A stretch of DNA of 64,000 bases, taken from DATFVA01 sp963832355. Lineage in GTDB: Bacteria > Bacteroidota > Ignavibacteria > Ignavibacteriales > Ignavibacteriaceae. Each line of letters starts with the position of its first letter. Position 1 is the first letter of the stretch. This document shows, piece after piece, positions 62,170 to 64,000 of the stretch. Position numbers and translations under genes: made by a program. The notes beneath the pieces are model-generated. The model worked only from the letters and a program-made list of their open reading frames with translations, was not told where the DNA came from and did no database searches. The stretch covers positions 1 through 64,000 of the forward strand of contig CAWHTX010000019.1 in NCBI GenBank assembly GCA_963832355.1. Reading direction: 5' to 3'.

Positions 62170-62304
62170 GAGGGATTCAGTATTTTTTTGATTTTTATTA
62201 AATAGTCCCTTAAAACACAAAATCGGGACAAATTTTAACCAGTAACCAGCAGTTGAGCCAATCGTTTTTCATTTAAGTTTATAACCGGATAATTCTGAAG
62301 CAAT

Positions 62305-62334
62305 AAAAAAGGCCGCCTTTTAGGGGCAGCCTTT
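62305..62334 (-). terminator. Intrinsic terminator of ilvE
   Basis: Minus strand AAAGGCTGCC pairs with GGCGGCCTTT (one U-G pair, 7-base loop) and is followed by a six-U run. Confidence 0.88.
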
Positions 62335-62361
62335 AACAAAAAGAAAGGAATCTGTCAGAGG

Positions 62362-63438
62362 TCAGGCTTCAACCTGTTTTTTTTCCACATAGGTCAGCCA
62401 GTTATAGCGGTCTGGTTTGGAACCATACTGAATGGCTGTTATTTCATTAAAGAGTTTCAATGCAAAACCGTCATCGGAGAAATTCATTTCAAGATCTTTA
62501 TACTTAACCAATCCAACCATCGAGATAACAGCAGCTGTTCCCGTACCAAATACACCGAGTACGTTTCCTTTTTTGTATTCCTCAATGACTTCCTGCAGAG
62601 TGATAAGTCTTTCAGATACTTTCATTTCCCAGTCAGTTAGTATCTGAAGAACAGATTTTCTTGTAATTCCGGGAAGTATACTTCCTGTGAGTTTAGGAGT
62701 TGCAATCTCGTTCTTAAATCTTACAAATATATTCATCGTTCCAACTTCTTCAATATACTTCTGCTCAACCCCGTCCAGCCACAATACCTGTGTGAAACCA
62801 TTTTCCTTTGCCTGCTTTGCTGCAAGAAGACTGGCAGCATAGTTGGCCGGAGTTTTGCATTCGCCAAGGCCTTTCCTTACTGCTCTTACATAGTCGTCCT
62901 GGACAAGGATTTTAACTGGCTTAAAACCTTCGGGGTAGTAAGCACCCACTGGTGAAAGTAATATAATCAGTTTGTAAGTTATTGAAGGACGTACACCCAG
63001 AACTTCATCAGTACCGAATATGAATGGTCTGATATAGAGAGATTCCCCGCGTTTATTCGGGATCCAGTTCTGCTCTATTGCAACCAGTTCCTTAAGAGCG
63101 TGGAGCATAAAATCCACATCAACTTCAGGAATGCATATTCTTTTAGATGATCTGTTCAATCTTTTAAAATGTTCATCGGGGCGGAATATAACAACATCGC
63201 CGTTCTCAGTCTTATAAGCTTTTAGTCCTTCAAAAACAGCCTGTCCGTAATGTACAAACATAGTAGCAGGGTGAATGGAAAGATCTTCGAGAGGTTTTAT
63301 AACAGGATTGTGCCAGCCTTTATTCGGGTTGTAGTCCATTTCAAAAACATGATCAGTAAATATGACTCCAAAACCCGGGTTATCGGGCAGTACAACTTTC
63401 TCAGCCCTTTCCTTTATTTTATATGTTATTTTATCCAT
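62362..63438 (-). CDS. ilvE: Branched-chain amino acid aminotransferase
   Basis: 358 residues from the ATG at 63438, preceded by AGGTG six bases upstream; a GTG at 63447 would overlap that ribosome site. Family segments: VHYGQAVFEGLKAY near 63, RPFIFGTDEVLGVRP near 134, the PLP Lys in GLGECKTPANYAASLL near 194, and QVLWLDGVEQKYIEEVGTMN near 220. It interconverts Leu, Ile and Val with their keto acids. Single gene with its own terminator; two hairpins sit in the upstream gap. Confidence 0.93.
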   Translation of the reverse strand: MDKITYKIKERAEKVVLPDNPGFGVIFTDHVFEMDYNPNKGWHNPVIKPLEDLSIHPATMFVHYGQAVFEGLKAYKTENGDVVIFRPDEHFKRLNRSSKRICIPEVDVDFMLHALKELVAIEQNWIPNKRGESLYIRPFIFGTDEVLGVRPSITYKLIILLSPVGAYYPEGFKPVKILVQDDYVRAVRKGLGECKTPANYAASLLAAKQAKENGFTQVLWLDGVEQKYIEEVGTMNIFVRFKNEIATPKLTGSILPGITRKSVLQILTDWEMKVSERLITLQEVIEEYKKGNVLGVFGTGTAAVISMVGLVKYKDLEMNFSDDGFALKLFNEITAIQYGSKPDRYNWLTYVEKKQVEA

Positions 63439-63472
63439 GGCAGGCACCTAATTAATAAAATGAATTTCTACT

Positions 63473-63573
63473 ATTATACATAAATTAATTGAGAAATTAA
63501 ACAGATTTGTCGGGTGGAAAGCTACCTGACATCTTCAGATTGATTCATTAAAGGAAGCGTCTTTGAATCAATC
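63473..63573 (-). promoter_or_regulatory. ilvE upstream region: TATAAT box and two hairpins
   Basis: TATAAT at 63478-63473 on the minus strand lies 35 bases before the ATG, with a poor -35. Upstream are GTCGGGT/ACCTGAC (63509-63530, one G-U pair) and a perfect 10-bp repeat GATTGATTCA/TGAATCAATC (63538-63573). They could end the mlaE transcript or bind a regulator. Confidence 0.4.
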
Positions 63574-63637
63574 AAAAGTTAATATAAGTTCAAATAATTA
63601 AAGAAGATATGACGTAGAACTCAGAATTCCGGGACGG

Positions 63638-64000
63638 TTAGAAAATCAGCATCCAGAGAATATAATCCAGTATGAGGATAAGGGCAGCGGACAAAACAAA
63701 GGATCTTATAGTCGATAATCCAACCCCCTCTGCACCGCCTTCCGTTCTGAACCCGATATGGCAACCAAGAAGAGAAGTAACTCCGCCGAATACTATAGTT
63801 TTAATGAGTCCCGCTACAAAATCCGATATTTCAAAGAATCTTTTTACCGAGGTAAAAAAGACGGCATACGAAACATCAAGGAAGTAATTAGATACAATAT
63901 AGGCGCCGAGTACGGCTATTACATTTGCGAAAGTCACCAGCAGAGGCATCATCAGAACAGCTGCAAGAAATCGGGGCATCGCAAGATACCTCACCGGACT
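63638..64000 (-). CDS. mlaE: MlaE family ABC transporter permease (3' part, runs off the window)
   Basis: About 120 C-terminal residues: SPVRYLAMPRFLAAVLMMPL followed by VLGAYIVSNYFLD, the IKTIVFGGVTSLLGCHIGF segment and a hydrophobic end (LILDYILWMLIF). These are the MlaE/YrbE permease hallmarks. With an MlaF ATPase and MlaD-type protein it moves phospholipids between the membranes to keep outer-membrane asymmetry. The start lies beyond the window edge, and the GTG at 63994 is internal. Confidence 0.88.
   Translation of the reverse strand, partial: SPVRYLAMPRFLAAVLMMPLLVTFANVIAVLGAYIVSNYFLDVSYAVFFTSVKRFFEISDFVAGLIKTIVFGGVTSLLGCHIGFRTEGGAEGVGLSTIRSFVLSAALILILDYILWMLIF

Overview
The window looks like core chromosome of a Gram-negative member of the Bacteroidota/Chlorobiota group, most likely class Ignavibacteria. 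The evidence is two secreted proteins with C-terminal type IX secretion (Por) sorting domains carrying the NPFNPST motif, a GldC homologue, a fused LpxC-FabZ protein, paired OmpH/Skp chaperones, and BamA, TamB and MlaE homologues. I saw no CRISPR array, prophage, insertion sequence, rRNA or tRNA. No gap between genes exceeds about 270 bases.

Layout. Positions 1-3.7 kb: the end of an unidentified gene, then two secreted sorting-domain proteins. 3.9-9.2 kb: a tight four-gene peptidoglycan-recycling set (amino-sugar kinase, AmpG-like permease, beta-lactamase-fold serine hydrolase, NagZ-type GH3 enzyme). 9.4-17.6 kb: mixed genes, including a frameshifted DUF819 permease, YciI, PspC, a sorbosone-dehydrogenase-like lipoprotein, a frameshifted M6 metalloprotease, cydAB, gldC and a small beta-barrel. 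17.7-30.5 kb: S46 dipeptidyl-peptidase, zinc-ribbon protein, phosphomannomutase, DUF2911, class V aminotransferase, LonC-type protease, pyruvate kinase, AmrS-like radical SAM enzyme, an SDR and TsaC/Sua5. 30.8-38.2 kb: translation and housekeeping genes (rpmB; then on the minus strand prs-rplY-pth-hppA and rpsF-ssb-rpsR-rplI). 38.3-60.6 kb: a long, nearly all minus-strand envelope region that reads uppS, bamA, ompH, ompH, lpxD, lpxC-fabZ, lpxA, lipoyl ligase, panB, propeller protein, rfaE1, rfaE2, tamB, rnr and a 1048-residue peptidase/propeller/barrel protein. 60.8-62.2 kb: lexA with two small downstream genes. 62.3-64 kb: ilvE and the end of an MlaE-type permease.

How the genes fit together. 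The envelope block joins undecaprenyl-diphosphate synthesis, outer-membrane protein folding, lipid A synthesis, heptose activation and TamB-type assembly. The 3.9-9.2 kb set should import, cleave and phosphorylate peptidoglycan amino sugars. LexA has a readable promoter with an operator-like palindrome in its spacer. The two small genes behind it (a lone WYL-like domain and an unrecognised protein with a weak nuclease-fold resemblance) are the best candidate here for an undescribed damage-response unit.

Caveats. Three genes (DUF819, M6 peptidase and the 5' end of rnr) each need a single shift of reading frame to give a normal product. These may be assembly indels or real lesions. All function calls come from reading motifs; no search was run.
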